From Semisulcospira habei (taxonomy: Eukaryota > Mollusca > Gastropoda > Semisulcospiridae): a stretch of DNA of 64,000 nucleotides. Made by a program: the position numbers and the translations under genes. This document shows positions 1 to 11,132 of this stretch, one piece after another (the stretch's first letter is position 1; each line of letters opens with the position of its first letter). The stretch lies in assembly GCA_036245525.1 (NCBI GenBank), contig BTPG01000003.1, forward strand, positions 189,585,660 to 189,649,659, in the 5' to 3' direction. The notes under the pieces are model-generated. The model worked only from the letters and a program-made list of their open reading frames with translations, made no database searches and was not told the origin of the DNA.

Positions 1-477
1 CCTATGTTGAGTTGCCTTTGGCGTAGTGATTTGAGGGGCACGCTGATTTCAGCTGTGCTTGGGTGTGGGGTTGGTAAGGAACCAGTTTCATAGCCAAGAA
101 ATGAGACGGGTCATGTGCTGTTTTTTTTTTTTTTTTTTTTGTATTTTGTGCATGGCAAATGTGCAGCTGGTGGGCGGTAGTGCTTTTTAGGGAATTGAAC
201 AATTAGGGGATGACTGGGATTGACTAAGGCTAAGAGACTGGACAGTACGGAAACACCACTGTGGTCCTGTAGGCAGCCTGGGCTGCCACTCATTGAGCGT
301 AAGCCTACTACGTGTGCTACTAAAAATAGCATTACTTCCATGAAACCGAAAGTACATCGCGTTGCCAAGAATTGCGGTCAGACTGACTCGGCTCAGACGG
401 GACGGCCATTTTCGTGGTGTTTCGTGTGCCTGGTGTGTACGTCGGTTTGCATTATAGCTGAAGAGCTCTCCTTCGCA
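1..477. other. 5' flank and probable 5' UTR of the ISG12-like gene
   Basis: No repeat or coding feature was recognised apart from a T-run at 121-140. The transcription start cannot be placed: I see no convincing TATA box near the ATG at 478. No interferon-response-like motif was identified with confidence. Confidence 0.3.
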
Positions 478-3400
478 ATGAATTACTACAAGGTAAGGAT
501 ACTATCAGTAGTGTCAGTCCAGGGATTTTGTAACATATTCTAATAGTATAGAATCCCTGCCCTCTGTCGTCCGATTCAATTTTTCTCAGTTCCTCGGTAG
601 ATGAGTCACTCGGTTTGGCAGCTGTAGTTTGTTTACGGTCGTGGAAAAGAAAGATTTGAAAAGTCCTCCATTTTTATTAACCCATTACATCATGATGAAG
701 CTGATTAAAAAAAAACCCAACTTGAATCTCATGCTTATTGTCCAATAAAGGCTACATTACAAATTAGAAGACATTTTAGTTCAAGGGTGGTGCCAGTGTA
801 GCATCGCTTCGTTAAGCTTTTTATATCAAATTCTGAAACAGTATTGGTAAACCCGCATCTTCAGACACCAAATTCTGTAGTGTGGCTGGCGTGTGCAGAG
901 TTTGTGTGCCCGGTGAATGTGTTTGATGCTGGTTCTCGTCGTGGCCGGATGCCCGGCGGCTTCACTCGCACAGGCACAGTCACAGTCAAACAACCGACTC
1001 GTAGCCTCAGTGACCACACTGACTACGAAAAAAGAAAAAAAAAAGAAAAAAGAAGAGGTATAGAAAACGTGTACATAGCATTTAGCCTCACTTAGGCACC
1101 AAGCTATTCCCGCACCACCCTTGAACTATCATAGTCAAGTTAACCCATATCATAATGAGACTAAAAGCTTCAAATTTGTGCATTGTATATATGCAAGCTA
1201 CATTATAGTACTTACAGATGAGGATATAGACCAATGGCTTTAGTTCAAGGGTGGTGCCAGAATAATTTGGCACCTAGAGGTGCCACGCTATTCTGGCACT
1301 ACCCTTGAACTATTTTGGTCAAACTTATTGCACACACTGGTGTATTGTGAATAATAAGGATTAACAAGGGTTATAATACAATGTATAAATATCTTGGCAC
1401 ATATACCATGTGAAATAGTAACACAGAACTGCATAACCTGCAAATTTAGTCCCACTCATTTTAGTTTATGGCTCCAAACCGGTTTGACAAAGCACACCAA
1501 ATACCTTAACCCATTTATCCCCATTGACCTACAGCTGGAGCTGGAGAGACCATAATAATTCAATGGTAGTGCCAGATTAGCTTGGCGCTAAAGGCCATGG
1601 TCGACCCATTTCCTACAACTGGTACATAATCGTTCAGTGGATACCGCCAACATGTGATAGATGCAGCCTTGGGGTTAAATACTTTAACATCCACGCCAAA
1701 TGAGTGACAAAGGACAGCCCTAAGAGGTGGGTTTGGGGGGACAGGGACATGCATCTATTGCCTGTAAGGTTTGACCTGAACACTGATGAGTTCAGGTGCA
1801 AAGCAACTGTAGGTGCCACTTTGATTTAGGTCAGGTTGCGGAGAGAGCTCTCGGGTGCTTTAATACACCTCTTGTCATGCCAGAACAGCTTCATGCCTGT
1901 ATGTCAGCAATGACTGGACTTTTGTCAGGGCTTTTAACCATGATTTTTCAAGGGAGATGCCAGAATATGTTGGCACCGCCCGTACTCTGTAGGCACCAAA
2001 CTATTCTGACACCACCCTTGAAGACTATTGTGATCAATACATCTCTGGAGCTGATATGAAGTAATCCTTGGACTCCAAAAGTTTTGAATTTTGATCCTGA
2101 GGCTGACTTAACAAAATTGCTTATTGGTCTATGAAGGCTACATTACAGATTAGGAGATAGATCAAGCATTTTTGTTCAAGGGTGGTGCCAGAATAGCTTG
2201 GCGCCTCAGGGGCCAAGCTATTCTGGCACCACCCTTGAACTATCACTGTCAAATTTATTTCAAGCAGTGGGTGTATCAGGATTAAGAAGATTACTTGTTG
2301 AGTTTACTAGTATAACGTTTTGTCTTTAATTCCAGGTTCTGATTGCCTTGTTTTTCCTGATGACACCGACTGTTACTGCAGGTGAGTGGAACATATTCCC
2401 CATGCCATTCCTTTGGGACCCCCATTCTCAGTCCTTCCCTCCCTTCGCCCACCCCCCCCCCCCTCCCCCCCACAAACCACCTTGTTAAAAATAGAAGGAA
2501 CTTTTCAGGAGGGTTACTGGTGGGGTGAATTTAATAGCATGTCTATGATGTCAAAGGCGGGCGTTACACCCTCCGTGCTCTGCCCATGGACACTCATTAT
2601 ACCAATTCCAGATCAAGGTAATTTATTATATATTCATTAATTCCAGACCAAGGGAGTCTCTGTTGGTTGTGAACACTTACAATGTAACAGCTGCAAGAGA
2701 TGGATCGAACATGATAATTCGAGTTTAGTGCCAGCTTAGCTTGGCGCTATCTGGTGCCAAGCTAATTTGGCCCTTCCTTTGAATTATCATCGTTGATCCA
2801 TCTCATGCTGTAGGGCGTTACTTTTGGACATTTCTTTTTGTTGTTACTGTTGGCACAAACAACCTTTTGTCACAGGCATGTAGATCTTTGTATTGTGTGG
2901 TCAGCCTCAGTACATGTATAACGGGCACCAGTTTATTGCAAATCACTTAATATGCAAACAGGTCTCTGACGCCTGAGGGATGCCGATGAGCAAAGGTCCT
3001 TGAGCTGTTGTCAGTCTTGGGCACTAAGACCTTTTGCTCACAGAGCATTGTTTGCTTCGCCAGATTTAGAGTCAATAAGCCTAGATTTAAATTTGACACC
3101 ACATTAACGAATAACACGTTTTTACTTTTATTGCTCCCTTGTATCACAATTAGCTCTTTGATGAAGTTGACTTTTATGATCCTGATAATATAAAGTGTAG
3201 TTGCCAGATATTGTCATACTTTCTATAGGAAGGCGCAAGAGACTTAATAAATTGATGTTGGATGAACATGTCCGTTTATTTTCAGCGGTGGGTCTGCTGA
3301 CAGCTGCTGTAGGTGGAGCGGTCACAGTGACCGCAGCCACCTTCGCTCTGCCTGCCCTGGGATTCGGGGCAGGGGGAATCGCCGCAGGGTCTGTGGCTGC

Positions 3401-3548
3401 CAAAGCCATGTCGTTCGCCTGGACCACTGGTTTGGGAGTGGGGGCTGTGTCCATGGCACAGTCGGTGGGGGCCCTGGGTCTGTCAGCAGCCACTAAAGTT
3501 GTGGTGGGCACAGTTGGGGCAGTCGCCGCCAAGGTGATCTTCAAGTAA
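478..3548 (+). CDS. Interferon-inducible ISG12/IFI27-like small hydrophobic protein (three coding exons)
   Basis: The coding sequence joins 478-492, 2336-2381 and 3286-3548 (324 nt, 107 residues plus TAA at 3546-3548). Exon 1 is ATG plus four codons (MNYYK), followed by the donor GTAAGG. Exon 2 lies between a pyrimidine-rich acceptor ending TTCCAG and the donor GTGAGT, and codes VLIALFFLMTPTVTA plus one base. Exon 3 follows the acceptor TTATTTTCAG and supplies the other two bases of an Ala codon, so both junctions are in phase. Residues 1 to about 20 form a typical signal peptide (short charged start, hydrophobic core, small residues at the cut). The rest is a Gly/Ala/Val-rich hydrophobic segment with ALPALGFGAGGIAAGSVAAK and QSVGALGLSAATK, characteristic of the ISG12 (IFI6/IFI27) family. 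Vertebrate members are membrane-associated, interferon-induced proteins linked to cell death and antiviral responses; the role here is unknown. The splice model is inferred from sequence only. The family call is strong. Confidence 0.85.
677..1143. mobile_element. Pal-A1 element split by about 290 bp of unrelated sequence
   Basis: The left part runs from TTAACCCATTACATC at 677 to the left hairpin arm ending GGTGGTGCCAG at 796. The right arm (GGCACCAAGCTATTCC, then the CACCACCCTTGAACTATC motif) resumes at about 1,093. The sequence between is not recognised. The copy ends at the TTAA where the next Pal-A4 begins. Confidence 0.6.
1140..1364. mobile_element. Pal-A4 element, complete, TTAA to TTAA
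   Basis: Left end TTAACCCATATCATAATGAG, right end ATAATAAGGATTAA, 225 bp. The central hairpin has arms of about 35 nt around GCACCTAGAGGTGC. It sits in the TTAA that Pal-A1 copies carry after the hairpin. Confidence 0.75.
1506..1687. mobile_element. Pal-A2 element with one hairpin arm deleted
   Basis: TTAACCCATTTATCCCC at the left, GGGGTTAAATACTTTAA at the right. The left arm (GTAGTGCCAGATTAGCTTGGCGC) is present. The complementary arm is missing and the sequence passes straight to GGTCGACCCATTTCCTAC. Confidence 0.6.
1929..2063. mobile_element. Degenerate Pal-A fragment
   Basis: It keeps AAGGGAGATGCCAGAATATGTTGGCACC and, after a short gap, GGCACCAAACTATTCTGACACC. The ends are eroded. Confidence 0.5.
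2064..2288. mobile_element. Pal-A1 element
   Basis: The hairpin arms GGTGGTGCCAGAATAGCTTG and its complement surround GCGCCTCAGGGGCC. The right end is ...TATCAGGATTAA. It lies about 50 bp upstream of exon 2 of the ISG12-like gene. Confidence 0.65.
2382..3285 (+). other. Intron 2 of the ISG12-like gene
   Basis: A GT-AG intron of 904 bp in phase 1. It contains a C-run with pyrimidine-rich sequence at about 2,440-2,470 and a degenerate Pal-A hairpin at about 2,700-2,815. Nothing else was recognised. Confidence 0.7.
2695..2815. mobile_element. Degenerate Pal-A2 hairpin
   Basis: Arms GTGCCAGCTTAGCTTGGCGC and GTGCCAAGCTAATTTGGC with several mismatches. TTAA ends are not clear. Confidence 0.5.
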
Positions 3549-3560
3549 CTTCAAGCAGCT

Positions 3561-3636
3561 TTAATGCATTCCAGATGTAAGACCTATGGATACGCGGTTA
3601 CAGACGCGTATCCGTATGTCTTACTGGAATGAGTTA
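3561..3636. mobile_element. Pal-D element, TTAA to TTAA
   Basis: A 76-bp element starting 12 nt after the ISG12-like stop codon. The near-palindrome contains GGATACGCG and CGCGTATCC; ends are TTAATGCATTCCAG and CTGGAATGAGTTAA. Confidence 0.7.
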
Positions 3637-3970
3637 AGCTCAAGAACCATCTGGCAACTTGCATAGCTTCAAGTGACTCCTTCAACCTTGAATTTGAACG
3701 TCATGAGCAACAACACTATACAACTGGGCAGTAACAGTATAAGCAACAACACTGATACTGCATTAAGGACATCAGCAATTAAAATAACATCATGTACATC
3801 AGCACTAAACTGGTCATGGAGTAACTTCTTCTGCTGAGGGTCATGTGCAACAACACTCAACAATGGTGTTAAGGACATGTGCAACAGCACTGAACAACTG
3901 TGTTAAGATCATGTGCAACAACACTGAACAACTGCAGTAGGGATATCGGCAAGACTTCCTGAGAGTACAA

Positions 3971-4192
3971 AGCCATTACATCCTGTGGCTCATTTGTTGA
4001 AAATTAATTGCTTATTGCGAAATGAAGGCTATATTACACTTTTACAGATTAGGAGACACATTAGCCATTTCAGTTCAAGGGTGGTGCCAGAATAGCTTGG
4101 CCCCTGAGGTGCCAAGCTATTCTGGCACCACCCTTGAACCATCATAGTCAAATTAATTTTAAGCAGTAGTGTATCAGTATGAAATGGGTTAA
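3971..4192. mobile_element. Pal-A1 element
   Basis: CCATTACATCCTG at the left (TTAA lost) and TATGAAATGGGTTAA at the right. The hairpin is nearly perfect around GGCCCCTGAGGTGCC. The copy carries an internal TTAATTTTAAGC. Confidence 0.7.
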
Positions 4193-4250
4193 GACCTTTT
4201 TTTCTTGCCCAAAAAATGTTCCTCAAAACGGGTCATACAGTATTTATTGT

Positions 4251-4335
4251 ACCCTTTGGCTGTTGGTAGCAGTTTTTGTCACGATGATTCCTGCAGGAAA
4301 TTATCATGACAAAATCCGCTAACGACAGCCTCAGG
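4251..4335. mobile_element. Pal-C element
   Basis: ACCCTTTGGCTGTTGG at the left. The hairpin is TTGTCACGATGATTCCTGC followed by an inexact complement; the right end is CGACAGCCTCAGG. Terminal TTAA is eroded. Confidence 0.6.
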
Positions 4336-4916
4336 ATGAAAATAACTGCAATAGTCTTTGATTTTTTTGTCATTATTTAATTTTAAAACAAATTGTTGTG
4401 TGCCGGTTAGTGATTTTTGACGTTTTTTAGTGGGAACCTACTTCCAACATTGCAGAACAGCACAGACATTACATCTACACCTTTTTGAGTTCTCTTTGCA
4501 TGTTATTTTTTTTTTTGCATGATCGCGATATAGCAGTTGTCTTGACAATCAGTGTTTCTGAACACAATTCACAGGTGCATTATGTCAAAGAAATTCTGTT
4601 TCCTATATTTAATGTTTTTCCGTGTAGCAGAATGAGTTTAAACAGACAGTGACTTCATAAATGCTAACTTTCCTGTTGTTATGAGAGTCCAAGGGTCAAT
4701 TACTTGAGTGAGCTTGTGATGACTGTACTTGGTTAGTAGAACTAGAGGACAGACTGCGGGAGTAGGTCAAGGGAGAAAACTCGCGTCTCTAGTCACTTGA
4801 CATGTATATATATATTACCTGCCTTGTACCGTAACGCTGCCAACTCAGTCACAGCTGTGTTATTCCAGAGATTTTTTTGTATATGTCTCTGCATTTTCAT
4901 GGTGCTAACTTCAGCT

Positions 4917-5043
4917 GCCCTGTGAAGGCAAAAGTCAGTACGTGTATTTTCTGTGAAAAGCGTGATTTTCATTCTAATAATTATGATAAACTTCTCGCTT
5001 TTCACAGAAATGGACTTGCGGTCTTTTGAGTCTTCACAGGGCA
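4917..5043. repeat. Pal-G foldback repeat
   Basis: Inverted arms beginning GCCCTGTGAAGGCAAAAG and ending CTTCACAGGGC, with the inner motif GTGAAAAGCGTGATTTTC. It is the same family as 16,650, 33,464, 43,498 and 47,958. Confidence 0.6.
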
Positions 5044-5065
5044 GTTGCACGTGTAGCAGAACTGT

Positions 5066-5281
5066 AACCCATTTAGCCCCAATGCACTACAACAGGAGAT
5101 AGATGGACCATAATAATTCAAAGGTAGTGCCAGATTAGCTTGACGCCGATAGGCGCCAAGCTAATCTGGTACTACCCTTGACCTTGCATTATCATGATCA
5201 ATGCATCTCCTGCAACTAGTACATTCATTAGGTGACGTCTCCAAAATGTGGGAAAGGTCGTCGTGGCATTAAGTGGGTTAA
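5066..5281. mobile_element. Pal-A2 element
   Basis: TAACCCATTTAGCCCC at the left, CATTAAGTGGGTTAA at the right. The hairpin is around GACGCCGATAGGCGCC, with arms GTAGTGCCAGATTAGCTTG and GCTAATCTGGTACTACC. Confidence 0.7.
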
Positions 5282-5385
5282 GTCAATAGTATTTTCACAT
5301 ATTCAGTATGATTATATTTATATAAACTAATGTACCAAGCAGTGTCATCTTTATTGTGTCTGGGAAAGTTGATGCGCCACTTGTT

Positions 5386-5391
5386 AATAAA
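5386..5391 (+). terminator. Candidate polyadenylation signal AATAAA
   Basis: This is the first canonical AATAAA I noticed downstream of the ISG12-like stop codon, about 1.84 kb away. If it is used, the 3' UTR would contain a Pal-D, a Pal-A1, a Pal-C, a Pal-G and a Pal-A2 hairpin. A non-canonical earlier signal is equally possible. Confidence 0.3.
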
Positions 5392-5555
5392 TACAGTCAT
5401 TTACACAGCCATCTTGTGAATTAGACTTCTTCTGTCTTGTGAATGAATTGTGTGTCTTCTCAGTCCATTTCATATTTGTCCACCATCTGCACATCAGAGA
5501 TACAAGCCAAACCATAAATTTATTACACATACACACACACAAACATGTTGACACC

Positions 5556-5895
5556 CCGCCTCCCCCCCCCCCCCCCCCCCCCCACCTGGGTCTACTTTTT
5601 AGATCCCAGGGTCACCCTGGTCAGCCTCACAGGGTGGGTTTTCCCCTCTATTCTGGGGCATGTGTTTCTGTCTACCCTTGGTCCATTCACCTGTATTTTC
5701 CTTTTTAAAACTCGCCCTACTGTCTGCGCTGTCTGTAGCTCTTGATATTGGATGTGTGTTGCTAAATGGTCTTGGGTTTATTTAGCGTATTAGACCGGCT
5801 GACGACATACATTCAATATTCTTTTTTTTTTTTCACAAGCAGTGCAGGCGCGTCCTGGGAAAGTCTTGTTGCTGTCGGGACGTTAAGCAATGTAC
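5556..5895 (+). mobile_element. SINE-like element, copy 1
   Basis: It shares long blocks with the opposite-strand copy at 35,505-35,897 (CTATTCTGGGGCATGTGTTT; TGGTCCATTCACCTGTATTT; AGCTCTTGATATTGGATGTG; TTGCTGTCGGGACGTTAAGC). The 3' end GTTAAGCAATGTACAAC is a mollusc-type SINE tail. The 5' end is lost in a C-run, and about 60 bp present in copy 2 are missing. Confidence 0.6.
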
Positions 5896-5945
5896 AACCA
5901 ACCCGCCTCTCTCGCGCCCCCCCCTCCTCTCGGGGCCCTCCCCTC

Positions 5946-5948
<3 letters not shown>

Positions 5949-5999
<51 letters not shown>
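5949..5999. repeat. (CA)n microsatellite
   Basis: About 25 uninterrupted CA units. Confidence 0.95.
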
Positions 6000-6003
<4 letters not shown>

Positions 6004-6149
6004 GCGGCGCGCGCAAATGGAATCGTCAAAGTCTTTAAAAATGCTTTCATGCTTGTACCATAATAATTGAGGCACTCCTGGCTACGCTCACTAACAGTTT
6101 GCTATCACAGTGTTCGAAGCGACTTGACATGGTTGGTGTAAGAAGATAG

Positions 6150-6345
6150 TATACTGACGAGCAAAAGAAACGGAACATTTTTGGAATCGTGGGAAATTGT
6201 TTGCTTGATATAGTGCCGATAACAGGCAGATGTGATTACGAGACCCTAATCAAAATGTCCGACTCGTAAGACGAGGACATTTTGATTGGGTCAAGTAATC
6301 ACATCTGTCTGTCTTCGGCACTATGTCAAGCAAATTGCTGCTCAA
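6150..6345. mobile_element. Pal-E / Tc1-derived end with long internal hairpin
   Basis: It starts TA + TACTGACGAGCAAAAGAAAC, a Tc1-like terminal repeat related to that of the transposon at 49,347. A foldback at about 6,201-6,334 has arms of about 58 nt (TTGCTTGATATAGTGCC ... GGCACTATGTCAAGCAA). The right terminal repeat is missing. Confidence 0.6.
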
Positions 6346-8100
6346 TATAGTTTATGTATCCAGTCCAAAACAAAACTTTACCTTCGCTTCGTGCTCTCCA
6401 CTCTGTGCGACCATGTTAGGTTTGCATACCGAGACTATCATGCACACCGAAACAAAACATGCATATTCACAAAATGATTTTAATTTTAATTCAGCTTAAT
6501 TCATAAGCAAAGCTTAGCAATGACACCCATAGCAGCAATGTGGATAATAACGTGAAAAATAAAAGTAGCGAACAAACAAGAAAACATGACTCCACTGTAG
6601 GTGCTATGTGAAGCAGACGACAGTTTTCTTGACTGCTTCCGACTTTAATTTGGAATTCCTTACCGACAGCTGAGAAATGCCTCCACCCGTACGCAGTTTA
6701 AAGCAAAGTTAAAAACTTACTTTTTCTCCGGCGCAGACTTTTGTGTAATCTCTGCGGTATTTCTGTACCCCCCCCCCCTCCATGCAGACTGTGTGTTTGT
6801 GTGTGTGTTGTGTGTGTGTGTGTGGCTTTCGCCTGCGCATTGAGTTATATTATAAATATGAGAAATGCGCCATATAAATACCATCTATTATTATTATTAT
6901 TATTATTAATGGAGCTAACTGTGGTGAGTGATTTTGAGCGTTTGGCTGTTCCGTCTACCTCTTGCGCTAATACAGTTTCGGTGTTTTTTAGCTTGCAATG
7001 TTGCATTTCCCGACTCTAGTTTGCGTTACATCTACAACAATGAAGGTTCAAGTTATATGTAAGTGTCTTTAGCTTTTTGTACTCTTTGTATCACTTTTTA
7101 CGGGTTCAGTTCCACGTTCAATGCGAGTGCCGAAGCACACGATGGCACGTACACGGACGAGAAATATCTTCGGCATTGGTGAAGAACGGCAAGTTTAAAA
7201 TTAATCAAAGTGTTGACGTTGTCATAGTTGAAAAGGATGCATTAGTGTTGGAGCAGAATAGTATTTTATGTTTTATTTCGTAAGACCCTGGCTCAATAAA
7301 CCATCAACAACTTTGCGGCCAGGGCCGCAAGGTTTTTCGGGAAGGGCAAAGTATATCGAGCAAGCTCATTATAAATAATTAATTTGCTTGTTATATAATA
7401 GATCAGTACATGTGTCAAAGAAGGGAAAAAATATGGAGTGGGTACATAGGCACATACAGAGGGTAATCATTATTTCAGTGACGAAAGGGCGGCTCATATT
7501 TATTTTCGAAATATCTATGTCAGCATTACATGGCCATGTCTTGTCGGATCCCCCCTTCTCTCCCCCCCCCCTCCCCTTCCTCCCCCATACCTATTTCTTC
7601 CCCGCTGTTTGAATGTCTAAGCCTGAGTCAGATGTGACATGCGTGATGTTGACAGAAATGGAAACTGTTAGCAAAGAGCATAAATCTCTCGGTATAGACA
7701 TAACTCCTGGCAGGGTTGATAGTCATTACTTTTTTCTTAATGAAATAACTTTTCTTTAATTCTGGTAAAAGGTTAAAGAAATAAATTTTCTTTACTTTTT
7801 TTTGAAAATTAAAGAAATAAATTTTCTTTAATTTTTCTTTTTAATGAAATAAATTTGCGTTAAATACATGAATGATCATTTATTGCTCAGCTCAGACAAA
7901 AAAAAAGTGGCATGCAGTTGAAAAATGACACGCCACCAGATTTCCTCCTCTACCCACTATCTAAAACACTATCTGGCCAGATACATGCAGTAGTTATGAG
8001 AAGGGGGAAGAAAGAAAAAAAAACTCAAAAAAACTGCACAGCGCAAGAAAAAGTAATGCGGCTAAAAATGGAACAATTCAGGCTTGTTTGATCTTATTTC
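6346..8100. other. No gene recognised
   Basis: This holds a GT-rich tract at about 6,790-6,825, an ATT run at 6,888-6,908, a C-rich tract at about 7,550-7,585 and A/T-rich GAAATAAATTTTC-type reiterations at about 7,740-7,860. The open frames show no recognisable family. Confidence 0.4.
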
Positions 8101-8124
8101 GTGCTGCTGACAAATCCACTCATC

Positions 8125-8165
8125 TGCAAGAGCCATAGATCCTCAAGAACCCCAGCAGTCTTGGG
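8125..8165. mobile_element. Pal-B half hairpin
   Basis: Only one arm (GCAAGAGCCATAGATCCTCA) is present, ending in a G-rich tract. Confidence 0.5.
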
Positions 8166-8229
8166 TGGGGGGAGGGGTGCGGGGGGTTGGTGGGTTAATG
8201 ACGATCTATGCCTACTACAATTAAAAATG

Positions 8230-8430
8230 TATGCATGCACCTGTTCAGGTTTTCACCTGTGCTGTCCAATCGTTGCCTTCTCACTCCTGAAATGAAAACC
8301 ACCCAACTGCAAGAGGCATAGATCCTCATGAGCCCCCGCAACTGCGGGGGCTCATGAGGATCTATGCCTCTTGCTGGGATAATCTGCGCTCATGTTTCTC
8401 TCAAGCAAAGTGGATCTCTTAAGTTTGTCA
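8230..8430. mobile_element. Pal-B variant, hairpin core 8309-8374
   Basis: A perfect 66-bp hairpin core. The flanks (CTGTCCAATCGTTGC; TGGGATAATCTGCGCTC; CTCAAGCAAAG) recur at 10.2-10.5 kb, so this is a distinct Pal-B subfamily without the usual TTAA ends. Confidence 0.65.
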
Positions 8431-10190
8431 CCTGTCCAATCGTTGCTGTACCATCTGACTTTTTACTCCTGAAACTGAAAGTAGGTACTCCAAAGCGATT
8501 TTTTAAGTTACATGATCATAATTTATTTGTAAATATGTTTTTCAGATAGGTCTCATTTTTCTAATTCCAATGATATCAAGTTGAAAATAATCGGACAATT
8601 AGATAAAAAGTTATGAATTAATTTGTTTATTTTTTTGGCATGCCTTTTTGGCAACAGTGAAAATTGAATGATTTGGCATTTTTGGAATTTCACAGAACCA
8701 ACCTTATAATGATAATGGTACTAAATTCTACTATAATCAACTCTTTTTAGTAATCTGTGACAGCCTAGTCTTTTTTGAGGCTCTTGAACAAGGGCATCTT
8801 GCTGAAAATGATCCTCAAACTCATTAAAATCACTGATTTTGATGGCTGAAAATCAACTAAATACAAGAAAAATCATATCTTGGGTTGTAATTAAGATAGA
8901 AACATGATTTAAACATCAAAATGATCAGGATAATGAGATCTGAATAATGAAACAGGATAGATTACAAACATAGAGGAATTTTTTTTGCCATCACCCCCCC
9001 CCCCCCAACCCAATAAAAATATATATAATATATTAATATATATAAAAATTGACAAACAACACAAAATTGATCACCAGCAATTTCAACTATTTAAATTGTT
9101 GAATTATAATTTAACACTTGTGTGAAATGTGCTTGTCTATACAAATCACGGACAGAAAACTACACACTGATCTAAAAAAAAGAAAGTACTTCATCATACT
9201 GTAGTAGTAGCAGACGAAAAACAAGGTCACGTGACTTCACAAAAATAACTTTATCTCAGTCTCCGACCGCCAGAAGATAATGACTTAAATATAAACGTAC
9301 CTTAACATCTTTTATAAAGTAATAATGTTTAATTCATACTTTCTTGTGAAAGAGAAAATTATGTTCGGTATTTCCGACGATAACCCAACACGCTTTGTTT
9401 ACCTCGCAAGACAGCACCGATGCTTGCTCAAAAGAAACACTTCGAATACAATTTAAAAGCAAATGTAAAAACTAGCAATGTACAGATCAATCAAAAAATG
9501 GTATTACATATCGATATTTTCATCTGAAGTCGGTAGATTGGTTAAATCTGACGATATATTTTCGCCGAAGCACATGGTACAACTACAGCCTCGCTATCGT
9601 TTGTGCACGCCATTCTCCGAACACGCGTTAGCTCGTACACAGAGGCAGCGTGTGCGCTCTTTTGCTTTGCGTGCTGAGTCAAAGTAATGAATATATACGA
9701 AACTTTGCAATAATACAGAAAAATGATTGACAATTTTAGGCATATATTTTTCGCTCCTGTCTGTTTTGTAAAAGAGTAAGAATATTACTTTGAAACTTTT
9801 CTACTTGAAATTTGAATACGTTCCCGTGATCGTATGCAAAAATAAATTATACGAAAATGAAGGGCTAGCTCTACTCTACCTAACTGGCTAGCTATTTTTA
9901 GCCCGACACGCAAGGCGATTGAAAAGTGGATGTGTGCTGTGAACAACGCGCGCACGCTGTGCCGCCGCGGGAAGTCATGAACAATAGATACGCCAGCAAA
10001 ACACAAATATAAGTACTAAACATGTAAAAAAATAAGCACAGAAACACACATAAACACAAAGAGTAGACACCATACTACAACCCAGTATACATTTTATTGA
10101 TATATGCAGCGTATTTTGGTTAACATCACGGATGGAAAATGGGTGAAATTTAGGTCGCGCTTAGTCATGCAAAGAAATTTTGGAGTACCT
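8431..10190. other. A/T-rich stretch, no gene recognised
   Basis: A C-run with an AT-rich tail lies at about 8,993-9,050. The short open frames at 9,478-9,687 and 9,785-10,006 have no recognisable family. No palindromic element was seen. Confidence 0.4.
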
Positions 10191-10192
10191 AC

Positions 10193-10340
10193 GAAAGAGG
10201 CATAGATCCTCATGAGCCCCCGCAACTGCGGGGGCTTGTAAGGATCTATGCCTCTTGCTGGGATAATCTACGCTCGTGATTTTCTCAAGCAAAGGGGCTC
10301 CGTTAAGTTTTTCAACTGTCCAATCTTTGCTGTACGAGTG
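10193..10340. mobile_element. Pal-B variant, copy 2
   Basis: Core 10193-10259 with mismatches in the right arm (CTTGTAAGGATC). The right flank TGGGATAATCTACGCTC matches the 8.3-kb copy. Confidence 0.65.
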
Positions 10341-10369
10341 CCATCTGCCTTCTCACTCGGCCTGAAACG

Positions 10370-10515
10370 AAAACCACCAAACTGAAAGAGGCATAGATCC
10401 TCATAAGCCCCCGCAACTGCAGGGGGCTCGTGAGGATCTATGCCTCTTCCTGGGATAATCTACGCTCATGATTTTCTCAAGCAAAGGCGATCCGTTAAGT
10501 TTTTCACCCAGAAGC
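10370..10515. mobile_element. Pal-B variant, copy 3
   Basis: Core 10384-10450. It repeats the TGGGATAATCTACGCTC flank of copy 2 about 190 bp downstream, so copies 2 and 3 are a tandem pair. Confidence 0.65.
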
Positions 10516-10599
10516 ATAGATCCTCCAAACCGCCTCAAACCGGCTCCACCTGGGTCAAACCGGTTTTGCGCATAGGCACCTGTTTGTTCATGGTGGAAA

Positions 10600-10770
10600 A
10601 ACGAACTGAAGTAACGAAATTTTTAACGAAAAAAATCGATAATCGTTACTTTTATTTTTTTAATTCGTTGAATTTTCTTTAACTTTTTAAAAACATTAAC
10701 GCGTTAAATTTTCTTTAACCAAAAATTTAATTCGTTAAATCGTTATATCGTTAAATCTTCCAACCCTGAC
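10600..10770. repeat. A/T-rich degenerate reiteration
   Basis: Repeated TTCGTTAA/TTTAACG-type words (AACGAAATTTTTAACG, CGTTAAATTTTC, ATCGTTATATCG). No coding content. Confidence 0.4.
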
Positions 10771-11132
10771 TCCTGGCCCCCATGAGTCTTCCTCATACTC
10801 ATATTCGTATTTGCTCGTACATACTCATACAGAGATTCTCTTTGCTGTCATTTTAGACTTCCGTTAAGTGACTCTGTGCTATCATTGGTTAGCCACCTCA
10901 GCCATACTGACTACACGTATAGGTCGTTTGACTTCGGAGCGCGGCACAACGTTTTTCAAGTCGCAAATATATCTACAAAGACTGAACCACTTTTTTACAC
11001 AGATCTTGGAACACATATCATTCAGTGACAGTTGACCTAATATGACTCAAGTTACGTTTAAGAAAATGGAGCAATGTGTCAGGTTTGCTGTACAGTCGTA
11101 AAAAGTCGGATTTTTTTCAACTTTCATGAAAT

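Larger units (their letters stand above)
493..2335 (+). other. Intron 1 of the ISG12-like gene
   Basis: A GT-AG intron of 1,843 bp in phase 0. It carries an interrupted Pal-A element, a nested Pal-A4, a half-hairpin Pal-A2 and two further Pal-A copies, one of which ends about 50 bp before the acceptor. The branch and polypyrimidine region (ACGTTTTGTCTTTAATTCCAG, last bases at 2335) looks normal. Confidence 0.75.

Noticed and set aside
3201..3285. Upstream extension of the ISG12-like exon-3 frame (MPDIVILSIG...)
   Set aside because: It lies before a good acceptor (TTATTTTCAG), has no ATG at its start and lacks a signal peptide; the spliced model is in phase and gives one.
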